Of a DNA stretch of 64,000 nucleotides, positions 37,258 through 47,857 are shown in pieces. The stretch's first letter is position 1. Every line of letters begins with the position of its first letter. The notes under the pieces were generated by a model that did not search any database, was not told where the DNA came from, and saw only the letters and a program-made list of their open reading frames with translations. The DNA is from Salvia splendens (taxonomy: Eukaryota > Streptophyta > Magnoliopsida > Lamiales > Lamiaceae), in contig NC_056052.1 of assembly GCF_004379255.2 (NCBI RefSeq), forward strand, positions 14,726,589 through 14,790,588, read 5' to 3'. The position numbers and the translations under genes were made by a program.

Positions 37258-39645
37258 TGTCACGAACGCCCAAACTAGGGGTACTACAAACGAGGCGATC
37301 GTGACCACGGGATAACATTAAAGACAACATTTAAGGATAACATTTTATATGAAAACTTAATTAGCTTAAAGGAATAATATTTTAGTTCATTAAAAGTTTA
37401 GACAACAAATTTTTAGCTTAAAGAAACTTAATGTTATAAATTTTTTATTAATTAGCAACGACTTATGGCAAAGGATTTTTCAAAAGAAGCAGCGGAGAAA
37501 ATAAATATTAAAATCCAATTAACTTCCAAAAGAAAATATTTGGTTTAGTTCACGAAAAACCATTTCAGAGTAACAGGGTAAACATCAGATTAACGCCTAA
37601 CACAATCAAACATGCTCAAACACAGTACGAAACAGAATAAAGTCTTGAGGCATAGTTCAAAAATATAGCAGCGGAAATAAGGTTTAAAGAGAGTCAAGGA
37701 TGACGTCTATGTATGAAGACACAATGCATCCAAAGTTCCTTTGCCAACTCAACATCCACCGCAACATCCTGCTCAACCTGCACATAGGGAAAAACATATG
37801 CAGGGCTGAGTACTTGTTGTACTCAATGGGCTCATGCCGAAAACATTTATACAGTTATGTCATCCATACCAGTGATCTCGAGTTTTATACGTAGTAAAGA
37901 AATATCATCGAGAACACAAAAACGTTTCATAGACTGGCCAGTCAAATAATCTCCCCATTTTCTCAACAATCCATCAATCACAATCATCAATCCACAGTGC
38001 GACGAAAGTGTGGCCACACTATTCGCCCTCGAGACCGGCCGACTAGCAAGGACGGCTCCCGATCTCACCAGTATACACAGCCTGATAGGGTTTGCGGCCC
38101 TATTCAGACCCGAATTCGTTTCACAACACAGCCATATAGCCTAACGGAGTAAACTCAGACGAACTAGGCATCAGGCACACAATCTCAATCAAAACAATCC
38201 ATGGCATGACATAACAAGTTAAACCACCCTTATAACACCACATCATATTTTCAGAAAATAAAAAAGATTTGTAAGGAAAGCCCACCTCGTTGGTTTAATC
38301 AATTCAATATCCATTTAAGGCAACCCTCGTTCCTTGTGCTCACGTACACACAATAACCCTTGCCAATCATCACAACACAAATCAGCCTTCCATAAATTCA
38401 CATTATCATGCATGTCCTATCGTTCCTTTTATCATTTCCTTAATTTACTCATCCCAACATTCATCAACCTAAGGAACAACATGCCATAATATTTCTCAAC
38501 ATGTCACACATAATCACGTCACAGGATACCTTCCCAAATCATACATGCATCATATAATTCATTAAAACTTGGCAACAAGTGATATTTCCACATAACAACA
38601 AATATGGCAGAACTGCGCGGTTTGTTTGTAAAAATCACCAAAAATCCATACGATGCCCAATGAGGCTGAAATTATCACAAAAGACAGAAGACACTTCGAA
38701 TTTCATCCAGTTCAAAATTCACATGAAAATGAGGCCATAAAATTTTCACAAAAGACAGAAGACACTTCGAATTTCATCCAGTTCAAAATTCACATGAAAA
38801 TGAGACACATATTCATTCACAATCGCATATTCACAGTTTTTCTTATACAAACACAAATTCCCACCGATTAGTTTTGCGATCTATGATTCCTACACTCACT
38901 ATATGCATGAAGGAATCAAGAAAAAGGTTTCAATGGAGAAGATGAGGAAAATATTTAGTTATACCTTCTTGAATCGAAAACCAAACGGTAGAAGTAAAGA
39001 TTGATGCGATTCGTCGGGAACTCTTGAAAATCAAACTTCAATGGATGCAAGAACAATGATGGAAGAAATTTTGGAGTGGATGAAGAGAGGGAGGAGAGGT
39101 GAGGCACGAAAATTATGAGGGACAATGGGGGCTAGGGTTTAGTTTAGGTGATTATATTGTCCTAGGTTTAATCCCATAAATTAATTTATTAATTAATTGT
39201 GGAGGAATAAAATAGAGGCCAATAAATATAACCGCACAATTAAAAAGAAGGCAAAATTTCGAAAATTAGGTTAATAAATTCAATAAGGAATTTATTTGGT
39301 ATTTACTTGGAGAGCAATAGATTCACAATTTAGGAAATAAGTCAATGAATATTCCATAAACAAGGGAACAAAATAAATTAAATCTCCAAGTAGGAAATAA
39401 TGAGGGAAGGGGCAAAAATCTTGATGGTGTGCACAAGGAAATTATTTAAATCCTCAATTAAATAGAATAGGATTTAAATTTGGTAATTTCTTTATAGGAA
39501 AAGACTCCCATAAAATAGGCAGCAATAAAATAGATTTCCCCCAAGGAAATTAAGCTAAAAAAAGTGTGAGATGGAGACACAATAGAAGGAAAATATTCAC
39601 ATCCCCAGTTAATTTGGCTTAGGTATTAATTTGGTATTGAATAAA
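37258..39645 (-). repeat. E2 distal 5' LTR, truncated
   Basis: Starts TGTCACGAAC and, unlike units 1-4, continues past the unit junction into the U3 region (GGGAACTCTTG near 39019, TATA-like ATTATATT at 39151). Homology to the 3' LTR ends at 39645, equivalent to 8908, so about 580 bp of U3 and the outer end are gone. It also has a 71 bp tandem duplication (about 38668-38809) and lacks roughly 400 bp equivalent to about 7685-8075. Confidence 0.9.
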
Positions 39646-40650
39646 TGGCCTGAGTGGAGAGAGAGGGAGCGGGGGATTCCCCGTAGACATGTGGAATTTA
39701 AGCCCCAGGTCGCCTGGGAAGAACTGACTCACCCCGGGGTAGGGCAGTTCCAGTCCACTATCTCCCGCTCCATCCATCTCAACGATCCTATTCTATGCCT
39801 GGTTCAACTTTTCTTGGATTTCAACCTTTTAGGACAGTCGAACTCTGCAGTACGGACGTCAATGACGGAGTTGTACCTCATGTGGTGTGCTAAGAAGGGC
39901 AGGAAGTTGCCCCTAGGGTTCTGGACAGCGTACCAGTGCCACCTCATCGCTACCCACCCCGCAAAGAATCTTTCCCTTTGCCACTTCTTAGGAGTTTTTG
40001 TGAGGAACAATATAACCGTCTCGGAGGGAGAAGACTTATCCCCCTTGACGATGGTGGACGCCCCAAGTTTGTTTGATACCCCCTTGTTTGTCCGAATGAA
40101 CGCGGTATACATAAGGCAAGGCGTGCCACACTTCTATGCGATGGGAGAGGAGGCTTTACCCACTGCTCGGGTAGCGACAGCTCAGGGAGCACCGGCACAC
40201 GAGCAGATGCAAGAAAGAATGGAAAAGGATGTGGATGAAATAACAGAGGAAAACAGACAGATGAGATCAGAAATGACCCGGTTAGCGTCAGTAATGGAAG
40301 AGATCCTGAAGGCAGAATCAGAGGCAAGAGGCTTTGGAGACGATAGTAACCAGGCTAAGAGAGGAAAACCACCGGATGATAGCTGAAATGACCAGGATGA
40401 CGTCCGTGATAGACGAGATACTGATGGTGTTAGCACAAGGAAGACAGGAGGATGATGTTGGACCGAGTGGCCATGGTGGCCGGAATGATGAACAGCAGAT
40501 ACCTGAGAAAGAAGAAGGTGAGGCCGAGGTGCCGGCGAATGCCGAGGAGCCGGCGGAGTTTGATGAGGACCAGACCGGGACTGATAGGGAACAACCACCT
40601 GCACCACCTGCGCCGCGAAGAGCAGACGACACCGATAGACCACCCCTTAC
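39646..40650 (+). pseudogene. Env-like / ORF downstream of pol in an Athila-like element, 5'-truncated, frameshifted
   Basis: An open frame to 40386 encodes a globular segment (HLNDPILCLVQ, MTELYLMWCAKKGRKLPLGFW, FLGVFVRNNITVSEGED, VRMNAVYIRQGVPHFY), then a coiled coil (EQMQERMEKDVDEITEEN) that continues in another frame (40334 on: ENHRMIAEMTRMTSVIDEIL) into an acidic Pro-rich tail. It precedes a long 3' UTR, polypurine tract and LTR, which is where Athila elements carry an extra envelope-like ORF. I see no clear signal peptide or membrane segment in the surviving part, so envelope function is not shown. It starts at a deletion joint with E2. Confidence 0.65.
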
Positions 40651-42323
40651 TGACCAGTTAGTTTTCTTTTTATTTTCAGTTTTTAGTTTTTCGTACTTTA
40701 ATTGTTTTTTTTAGGTAGTATAATTTGTGTTTGTGCGCAAACCCCATTTCTAACACTTAGCCTACTTAATAGTCTAAGTGTGAGAAGTAAATGGTTTGTC
40801 TCTTTGGCACATGTTTTCTGTGTTTACTTGTTTATTGTTTTTCGTAAGCATGTTGGCCCACACTTAGCCCATTACATGGTCTAAGTGTGAGGAGTTGTGT
40901 ATATAGTTGCTTTGTTTTTGGTTGTTTCTGTTGTTTTTAGTATAAGTATGTTTTGTTGTGTTTTGGTATGTCTGTGTGTCGGCCATACTGGCCATTACCT
41001 TTTTCCACTTCACAGCCTCATCTGGGGCAGACACGTGTGAAGTGGGAGGGGGATTGCACTGGCCAGTATGACATGTGTATATGTGAAGTCTGTGTTTGTG
41101 CTTGTGTTAGTGTCTTGTTAGGTCTAGTTTTTTTCTCTCTTTTGTGCGTTGATTGGGCTTAAAACTCAACTGACCTGAGCTGACGGTGAGGGGAATTGAG
41201 GGAGATACGACATGCTGGAAAATAGAAACTACCCCCCTTAGTACCTCCTAGCCAGGATAGATGACGCAAGTATGAGGGAAAAGCCCATCCTTAGAGCCAA
41301 ACACGAAAGCCCTCTTAAATGTGAGTTATAAGCTTTAAGTGGAACCACTTTCCACATATTTTGAAAAGGAAAGAGCGGCTGCCACAAACTACCTAAGATG
41401 AAGTGACCACGAGTAGCGAACACTGAAGGCAGTAGGACCCCCCCTAAAAAAAATCACCTTTAGAACCCATTTTCTTAACTATTTGTACCCAGATATACAC
41501 CCCTAGCCACTGGGATTGTGTGTGCAAGGCATGAGACGATTGGAGCTTACTGGCCAGAAGGTGTACAAGGAAGTAGAATCCAGCTGGGCAAGAAAGTTTG
41601 GAAGAAAATCGAATAGGTATAAGGGTGGCGAAGCCACAAAGGAAAAAGAAAAAAAGAGAAGAATATGAAGAAAAATGGTCAGAAAACTTGACCACAAAAA
41701 AGAAAGAGAAGGAAAAAGGGTGGCGAAGCCACAAGAAGCTACTAACCAGTTGGAGATCATAGCCAGAAGCAACAACCAAGAGCCCAAATGCACACAGTTC
41801 CCCCACCTCAATAAAGCAGAAATTTTAAACCTAGAGCCTTAGGAACATCCACCCCAAAACATTACAAACCAATAGCCCTGTTACAAACCTTTAAGCCATT
41901 CAGTGGCTACACGTGAGATCTAAGTCCGAAGCAATCGTGGTTGAGCATATTGAGAGAAATGCAGTCCTAACATTCCTGGTGAGGTATGAGTGACTGAGTG
42001 AACCTAGTGTTTGGCCGAGAGGTGTGGGCGATCCTGACAAGCGGATATATTGACTGGGAGAGAAAAGGGGGCGCGGAAGTTCAAGGCTGTCTAAGGCCGG
42101 ATTTCACCTGATCCCGAGGGGAGGGATGGTTGAAAATATAGCCCAATTACTGTTTTAATGTATCTTAAGTGTTTGAGTTTTCTTTTATGTGTTTGTCTTT
42201 GTTATGTGTTTTCTTTGTGTCATAGTTAGAGTCTAGGGTAGGATAGAGTCGGTCAGGGGAGTGACCAGGCTAGAATTCGACTTACTTCTTTTTGTTTGTT
42301 CTTCACGCTTGAGGACAAGCATG
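40651..42323 (+). other. 3' untranslated region of the Athila-like element
   Basis: About 1.7 kb with no gene. It holds two CACTTAG...CTAAGTG inverted repeats (40756-40785 and 40861-40888), each followed by a purine-rich GTGAGRAGT stretch like the true polypurine tract. It also has two GTGGC-GAA-GCCAC hairpins (41635-41647, 41720-41732) set in purine-rich DNA. Long 3' UTRs are usual in this lineage. Confidence 0.7.
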
Positions 42324-42341
42324 TGGTAAGTGTGAGCAGTT
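42324..42341 (+). other. Polypurine tract of the plus Athila-like element
   Basis: GGTAAGTGTGAGCAGTT, preceded by CTTGAGGACAAGCATG and abutting TGATAAG of the LTR. This arrangement is characteristic of Athila/Tat elements. Confidence 0.8.
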
Positions 42342-43822
42342 TGATAAGTCGTATTCTAGGCCTCGGTTATTTGTCAGTATGATGTGCATAATTTGATTAT
42401 ATCTGCAAAACAGTTGCTCAAAGTGTGCAGGTTGAGTGTTCTAGCCAGTAGGCAAAGCTTCAGATACTTCAGGTGAAAAGGGCGTCAGAACGATTACGTA
42501 CTGACCAGTATACATGCAAAAATGGCTCGAGATGGAGAAGAAGGATAGCTGGGACTGATCCACCATAATTAAGGGCAAAGAAGTCATCTCGCCACAAGGT
42601 TTTACCCTAAAATCAAGTGTAAGTCTCCCTATAAAAGGAAGCCACATGGAAAGAGAATGGAAAAAATTCAAAGATTATCATCCAATTCTTAGGTAGAATT
42701 CTCTCGGTAGTTCAGTCCTTCAGCCCAGTCCAGAGCCTCATTCCTCGCCACAACCATGATCACCTGAGTTCCAGAAGCCTCCGAAGTTCCAGACGTTCTT
42801 CATCCAGTCAGCAAGATCGTAGTTAGAAAGTTCCATCGCCCGGCGTGGCAAAACACTTTTTATTCCGCTTTCGTAGTTTAAATTACTTGTTTTCTTTTAC
42901 GCTGGATCTTTGATACTTTTAAATTTCGCTGCTTGGAAGTACTTTGTTTGAAGATCCGAACATGTTTTATGCTATGAAGTTGTTTTGTGATCAGTTCGCT
43001 TCACTGATTTCTTTTCCTTCTGCCTAGTTAGCTTAGATCTAGTGTTTCTGGTTGTTTTGAGTATCAAATCGTGTGTTTCCAGTTTCGTAGTTTATTTCTT
43101 CGAGCTAGCATAGTCTGTTTACTGTTTAATTGCGTAGAGTTTGTTTCATGCAAGGTGTAGTTATGTGTTTCATATATTCGTTTATGTTGACCAGTAGGCG
43201 GAATTTCAGTTTCGGGTTTCGATCTTAGATTTGGAATTTTTAGTGGTAGATCTGGAATCGTGAGTTGGTAAACTGTGTTTAAATGGTGTTGAATCTGGTT
43301 TACTTGTTATCAACTTTTAGTTTGTGTTTGTTGAAGAAGATGATGTCCTTATCAAGTGTTGGGGACCACTTGTCTCTTTAAAAATGCTTTTTGCTTTTCG
43401 TCCTTCACTTTTAATTATACCCTGCAGACCTGTCAGCCTAGTCACCACAACTACCACTACCTTCTGATATTCTGTTTAGCCCAAAATAGAAACCTAGTAC
43501 TTTTCAAATATTTCCTGTTTTGACCATGTCCACGTACACAGCTGCATTCAGAATGCTCTCACACCTCCTAGCCAGTAGGATACCACCTTCATTTTCTTGC
43601 CTATGTAGAGACTCAACCCAAGCGTGGTAGCTAACCAAACCTTTCCAGAATATCACCACAATTCCCAAAACGCATTCATCTCTGTGGGATTCGACCCCTA
43701 CCTTCACTATACTACCCAGTAGAAGAGGGTTAAGGAATTATTGATACCAGGTTTTAGGCTTGGCGGGGGATTGTTTATCCTGATCAGTAGGATACACCCT
43801 TTGCTTGAACGACACCTACGCA
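42342..43822 (+). repeat. 3' LTR of the plus Athila-like element (about 1.48 kb)
   Basis: Starts TGATAAGTCG after the polypurine tract. A TATA box CTATAAAAGG lies at 42629-42638. The right end is placed at ...CCTACGCA (43822), because the opposite-strand gag frame makes sense only up to there and then reads into non-gag residues. The candidate target duplication AACTT (43823-43827) has its partner left of the window. The end is inferred and not proved. Confidence 0.75.
42629..42638 (+). promoter_or_regulatory. TATA box of the plus Athila-like LTR
   Basis: CTATAAAAGG about 290 bp into the LTR. Confidence 0.7.
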
Positions 43823-45691
43823 AACTTGCGCTTTCAGGGGATCCTCCAAATCTCCTGTTTCAAGGTCATCCTTGACCAAGGAATTTTCTCCCTCCAAGTT
43901 CCTGGATCTAGGAATTGTATCCTCGTACTTCTTGTCTTCCTTGGAACTTGTCGCTTCCTTCGTTCTTACCACTGGCCCTTCATATCCCCTCCCAGATCTC
44001 AAGGTAATCTGACTTATATTCTCTCTATTCGGTGGCCTTACTGAGGCGGGAATCTTTCCTTCATTTCCCCTCATATCACTCAAAGAAGTGGCTATTTGCG
44101 ATAATTGCTTGGCCAGCTTATCCATGGCCGCCTTTTGCTCCTGTTGATCACCTTGAAGCTTGTGCACTACGTCACTGTTTGATTGCAGGTTGTTTTGCAT
44201 ATGTTGCTGAGAACGGACGAGATCATGCACCATATCATCGATACTCTTTTGTGGCTTTGGTGGCTGACTGGGCCCTGGCCCTATATTCAGAGTCGATCCA
44301 CTCATCTGATTCTGACGAGCGTTTCCTTGACCTCCTGAAGAGTTGTTGTATTGATTTCCTTGACCCTGGTAATTGTTCTGAAAATTCCTTTGGTGCGGCG
44401 GTACATAAGAGTTCCCTTGATTTTTCTGATTTCTGTTTCCCCAGCTCGAGTGGTCTCCTTGGTTCCGATTGATCCAGCTGCCCTGCCCCTCTTGATTTCT
44501 TCCTGACCAGTTACCTTATCTTTCGGGCTGAGGTGCAAACTGCTGACTTTGTTGTGGTGCTGGCTGATTCTGCTCATTGTCGGTCCATCTGAAATTTGGA
44601 TGGTTTCTCCAGGGCGCATCTCTCTGTCTCCCTGGATTCCAGCTCCCATCGGGATTCCAACTTCCCATTGCATTGACCTGGGCCTGATAATCTCCTTCTT
44701 GGGTCCCATAATATTGCTGAATTTGATTATCTCCTGGACCAGGAGATTTCTCCTTCCCTTGTGAAACTGGTGGATTTGTTTTTTCAATTGCGTTCAATAG
44801 AGCTTTCTCGAGCCTGTCAATCCTTGCTTCTACCTTATCATCTTCTTGCTCTCTCACAGCATTCACCGATCCTCTCCTCACTGCATTTCTAGGGTTATCG
44901 TACGCCTTCTTAGCGTCGATCAACTTCCCCAGGATTTCTCTTGCCTCACTTCCCCTCTTCCTTGTGAAATTTCCCCCACTCGAGGAGTTCATTAAGTCCT
45001 TTGACTCAAGAGTTGCCCCTTTGTAAAACAGAGAGTAGGTCTCTGCCTCTATCATTCGGTGATTCGGGCATGCATCCAACAATCCCTTGAATCTCGACCA
45101 ATACTGACTCAAGGATTCATCGTAATCCTGCTTACACTCTAGTATTTCTTTTTTCAGTGCATTCGTCTTGTTAGATGGGAAGAAATAATCTAAGAATTCC
45201 AACTTGAAGTCCCTCCATGTGCGGATAGAATCCGGGGGCAACCTCAATAACCACGTATTAGCTTCCCCCTTCAAGGTAAACGGAATTGCCCGTAGGCGAT
45301 AATCCTCCCATGTTGCTTCATTCGGCCTCTTCTGAATACCACACAACGTACTGAATTCATTTAAGAACTCATATGGACACTCATTTCTGCGCCCAGATAA
45401 CGTTGGTAAGATACCGAGTACGTTTGTCTTGATCTCAATAGTCCTCTGGCGCTGGTTCATTACTATGGCTTGGGCCTGCTCTCCATCTAAATGAGCTGTC
45501 AGCGACCCTATCTCTGGATCTAGATCTATCACTTGCGCCATGACTACTTCCTCTGCTTCCTCTGTTTCTGACTCTGTTTCTGATTCGGGTGATGACTCTG
45601 GATCTTCGCGTCCTGACGACGTCCAAGATTCTTTGCTAGTAAATTCACTCGGAAACGGATCTCCCGTGGTGAACCCTGATTTGGTGGTCAC
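43823..45691 (-). pseudogene. gag: gag of an opposite-strand Athila-like element, one internal stop, truncated
   Basis: From the ATG at 45691: an acidic N-terminus, a capsid region typical of Athila/Tat gag (FSTLCGIQKRPNEATWEDYRL, FKLEFLDYFFPSNKTN, LSQYWSRFKGLLDACPNH), a Gln/Asn-rich region with GRQRDAPWRNHPNFRW and VPPHQRNFQ, then a coiled coil. One TAA at 44516-44518 interrupts it; the same frame continues downstream to 43823, where the LTR of the other Athila-like element cuts it. No CCHC knuckle is seen, which is common in this lineage. Protease and pol would lie left of the window. Confidence 0.9.
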
Positions 45692-45865
45692 AGTAGAGAC
45701 TGTATCCTTAACCTGCCAATTAAACTGGCCGTGCTTCCACCCAGATGGGTTGCTCCAGTGGGCAGATCTTTAGTCTCTGCTCATAAACTACAAATAATAA
45801 AAAAAAGAAAATAAATCAAAACTATTTACACTACAGACTCTGAACACTAACACAAAGCACGCCAT
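45692..45865 (-). other. Leader of the opposite-strand Athila-like element
   Basis: A short untranslated stretch between gag and the primer site, with an A-rich run near 45795. Nothing coding seen. Confidence 0.6.
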
Positions 45866-45886
45866 CCATCCCCGGCAACGGTGCCA
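45866..45886 (-). other. Primer binding site (tRNA-Asp type)
   Basis: The minus strand reads TGGCACCGTTGCCGGGGATGG, a one-mismatch form of the TGGCGCCGTTGCCGGGGA primer site usual in Athila/Tat elements, 2 nt from the LTR. Confidence 0.88.
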
Positions 45887-45888
45887 TT

Positions 45889-47480
45889 TGGAGGGTCTAC
45901 TACGATCTGGTAGTAGCGTGGTTTCACACGGAGTAAGCAAGTGTGCACAGAGAAAACTAATGCAAGTGCTTGGTCAAGACTCCACGCTCCTTAAACCCAC
46001 TGGATCACCAGGTCCAGGAACTCAAGAGAACACAGAGTGTTTTTGTCGTTGGACACACTCGACTCCCCTTCAAAAATAAATCCCTCAACCCGAATACTAT
46101 AAATTAGCATAGAGAAGCAGGGTCGATCCCACGAAGATGGATTCGTGAAGTAGTGCTTAGAGACTCTGGAAACAAGCGGCTGCTGCCACGCAAAAGGGTT
46201 GAGAATTTTAACTACCTCTAGATCTAGGCACGAAATGTAAATGCTAGACCTAAGACACAGAAAATGTAATAAAATCAGACTTCAACACTGAGAGACACAT
46301 TTTACTTCCTAGATTAAGTAAACGACTAACTAACTAAGACTAGACAGGGAAAATAAAACAGTGGGGACCATGGCTCCAAATATAGCAAGTACGGCTAAAG
46401 CTGCAAATAACAAACTCATGCTCCAGCTAACAACGACATGCAATTTCCTAACCGATTCAAGCACGCAAATGGAGAAAACAGAGCATATATCTAGATTCGA
46501 ACAGAATATAGAAATTGGGATCCCGGAAACTTGCTATGAACCGAAAATACATCAGATCTACATAAACTAGGCGAAATGAAATGAAGACACGTAAACTAGG
46601 CATAAGATTAAATAAATCTTGTTCAGATTCACGTCGGGTGCTTAATCCAGTCCGGATCTAAGCGATCCGAACCCAACAACAGACACAATCGACTCCATAA
46701 CTCCGGTTTTCACAGATCTGCTCCGATCAACTCTGAATTCAAACAATCACAGACAACTCCACAACTCCAGCGAACTCAACCCTCCGATTCATCCACAAAC
46801 AGACTCCGATCACCCAGATCCAACCACAAACCTGCATAAATTCAGAAAACAACTCCGAAACGCACCCAGTTCGAACAATCCAACTCCAAAATTCTGGAAA
46901 TCAACATGACAGACGTAACAGAAAATCGAACTTGCATTAAAGTAAGAGAATATTCGGCAAAAGCAAACAGAGGTCCGAGCTTCGAATAGCAAAGCTCGGC
47001 AAAATCAGCAAAGTATGAAAGCGGAAATTAAATTGTTTCTTCGCCCCCACTAAAGGACGGTGTTACAACCCAATCGAAAATATATGAAAGCTCGAGTAAA
47101 CCCCAGTGCATGACCCCCCGGAATCTCCCCACAAAAAAAACCCAAGTGTGTGAAAAGTGAACTAAGCTACCGGCTGTTAGCGAGGTCTCCAACCGAGAAG
47201 ATCCCTCCAGCGTGCATGCTTCTGCCTTTTATAGACGTGGACATAGCATTCTAGAGTCTTCGTAGAAATCTCTATTCTACCCTTCAACTCCGAGGCTTCC
47301 TCCGTCAAGTAATTTTCCGCATAATGTCCACTCATTCGCCTATTTCCTAGGTCCACGCAACTGTCTTCCTCCTTTCCTGGACCTGGCAAAAATCTTCACA
47401 CACCTGGCTTAAAATGTGCGTTAGACCCAGAAATTTTACGAATTAAAACCCTAGACCTATGCATGAAATTAGCCTTATCA
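45889..47480 (-). repeat. 5' LTR of the opposite-strand Athila-like element (1592 bp)
   Basis: In sense it runs from TGATAAGG (47480) to CCTCCA (45889). A TATA box CTATAAAAGG is at 47225-47234 (minus). The sequence differs from the plus Athila LTR at 42342, so these are two subfamilies. Flanking AATTG (47481-47485) is the candidate target duplication. No 3' partner is in the window. Confidence 0.85.
47225..47234 (-). promoter_or_regulatory. TATA box of the opposite-strand Athila-like LTR
   Basis: CTATAAAAGG on the minus strand, about 250 bp from the outer LTR end. Confidence 0.7.
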
Positions 47481-47852
47481 AATTGCAATTAAGATCAAAA
47501 TCCATTATCAAATTGTCATCAAAACAATTCCAATTGATAATTCATTACCACCACAATCCATCCCAATTCAAGCTAAAGAGGCATTAAATCAAGACTATAG
47601 AATTATCACTAAAGATGCACCAAAAGTAATAAATTCATTCAATCAAATAAGTAGTAATAACGAACATGAGATAAAAACGAGCATATAATAAATCACGAAA
47701 TCAAAATGTCATACTACGTGTTTGGAGTAACACAAGATTCTTACCCTAACATAATTATACCAAGACCAATGATAAATGGAGATAAAACCCTAGAAACCAT
47801 GGAGTAAATTTGGAGGAGATGATAGCTAGAATTTTCTCCCTTCTCTTCTCTC

Positions 47853-47857
47853 TTAAT
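47853..47857 (+). repeat. Target-site duplication of the copia solo LTR (TTAAT)
   Basis: TTAAT here and again at 49323-49327, directly flanking the solo LTR. Confidence 0.88.

Larger units (their letters stand above)
6207..39645 (-). mobile_element. Tekay-like Ty3/gypsy element E2, gag-less, with expanded 5' end, interrupted by E3
   Basis: A minus-strand element. Order along its own sense: truncated 5' LTR (39645-37258), four tandem copies of an R/U5-leader unit (37257-27142), primer site and leader (27141-26746, continuing at 14764), decayed protease and pol (12850-9534), polypurine tract, 3' LTR (9489-6207). E3 occupies 14765-26745 and is not part of it. It sits in an Athila-like gag frame; the bases before its LTR are GCACC (6202-6206). 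The partner duplication is absent because the other end is deleted. The chromodomain-like integrase tail and multi-kilobase LTRs suggest the Tekay/Del lineage. Confidence 0.88.

Noticed and set aside
27584..38068. Recurring small ORFs in every array unit (64, 73, 78, 90 and 131 aa) on both strands
   Set aside because: They recur because the LTR/leader DNA is repeated. They sit in non-coding LTR and leader sequence and have low-complexity His/Tyr/Asn composition with no known domain.
40182..40643. Minus-strand 153 aa ORF over the env-like region
   Set aside because: Antisense to the coiled-coil and Pro-rich frames, which fit the element's layout; no recognised domain.
43784..43822. C-terminal extension of the minus Athila gag into CVGVVQAKGVSY
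   Set aside because: These codons come from the end of the inserted LTR and not from gag.
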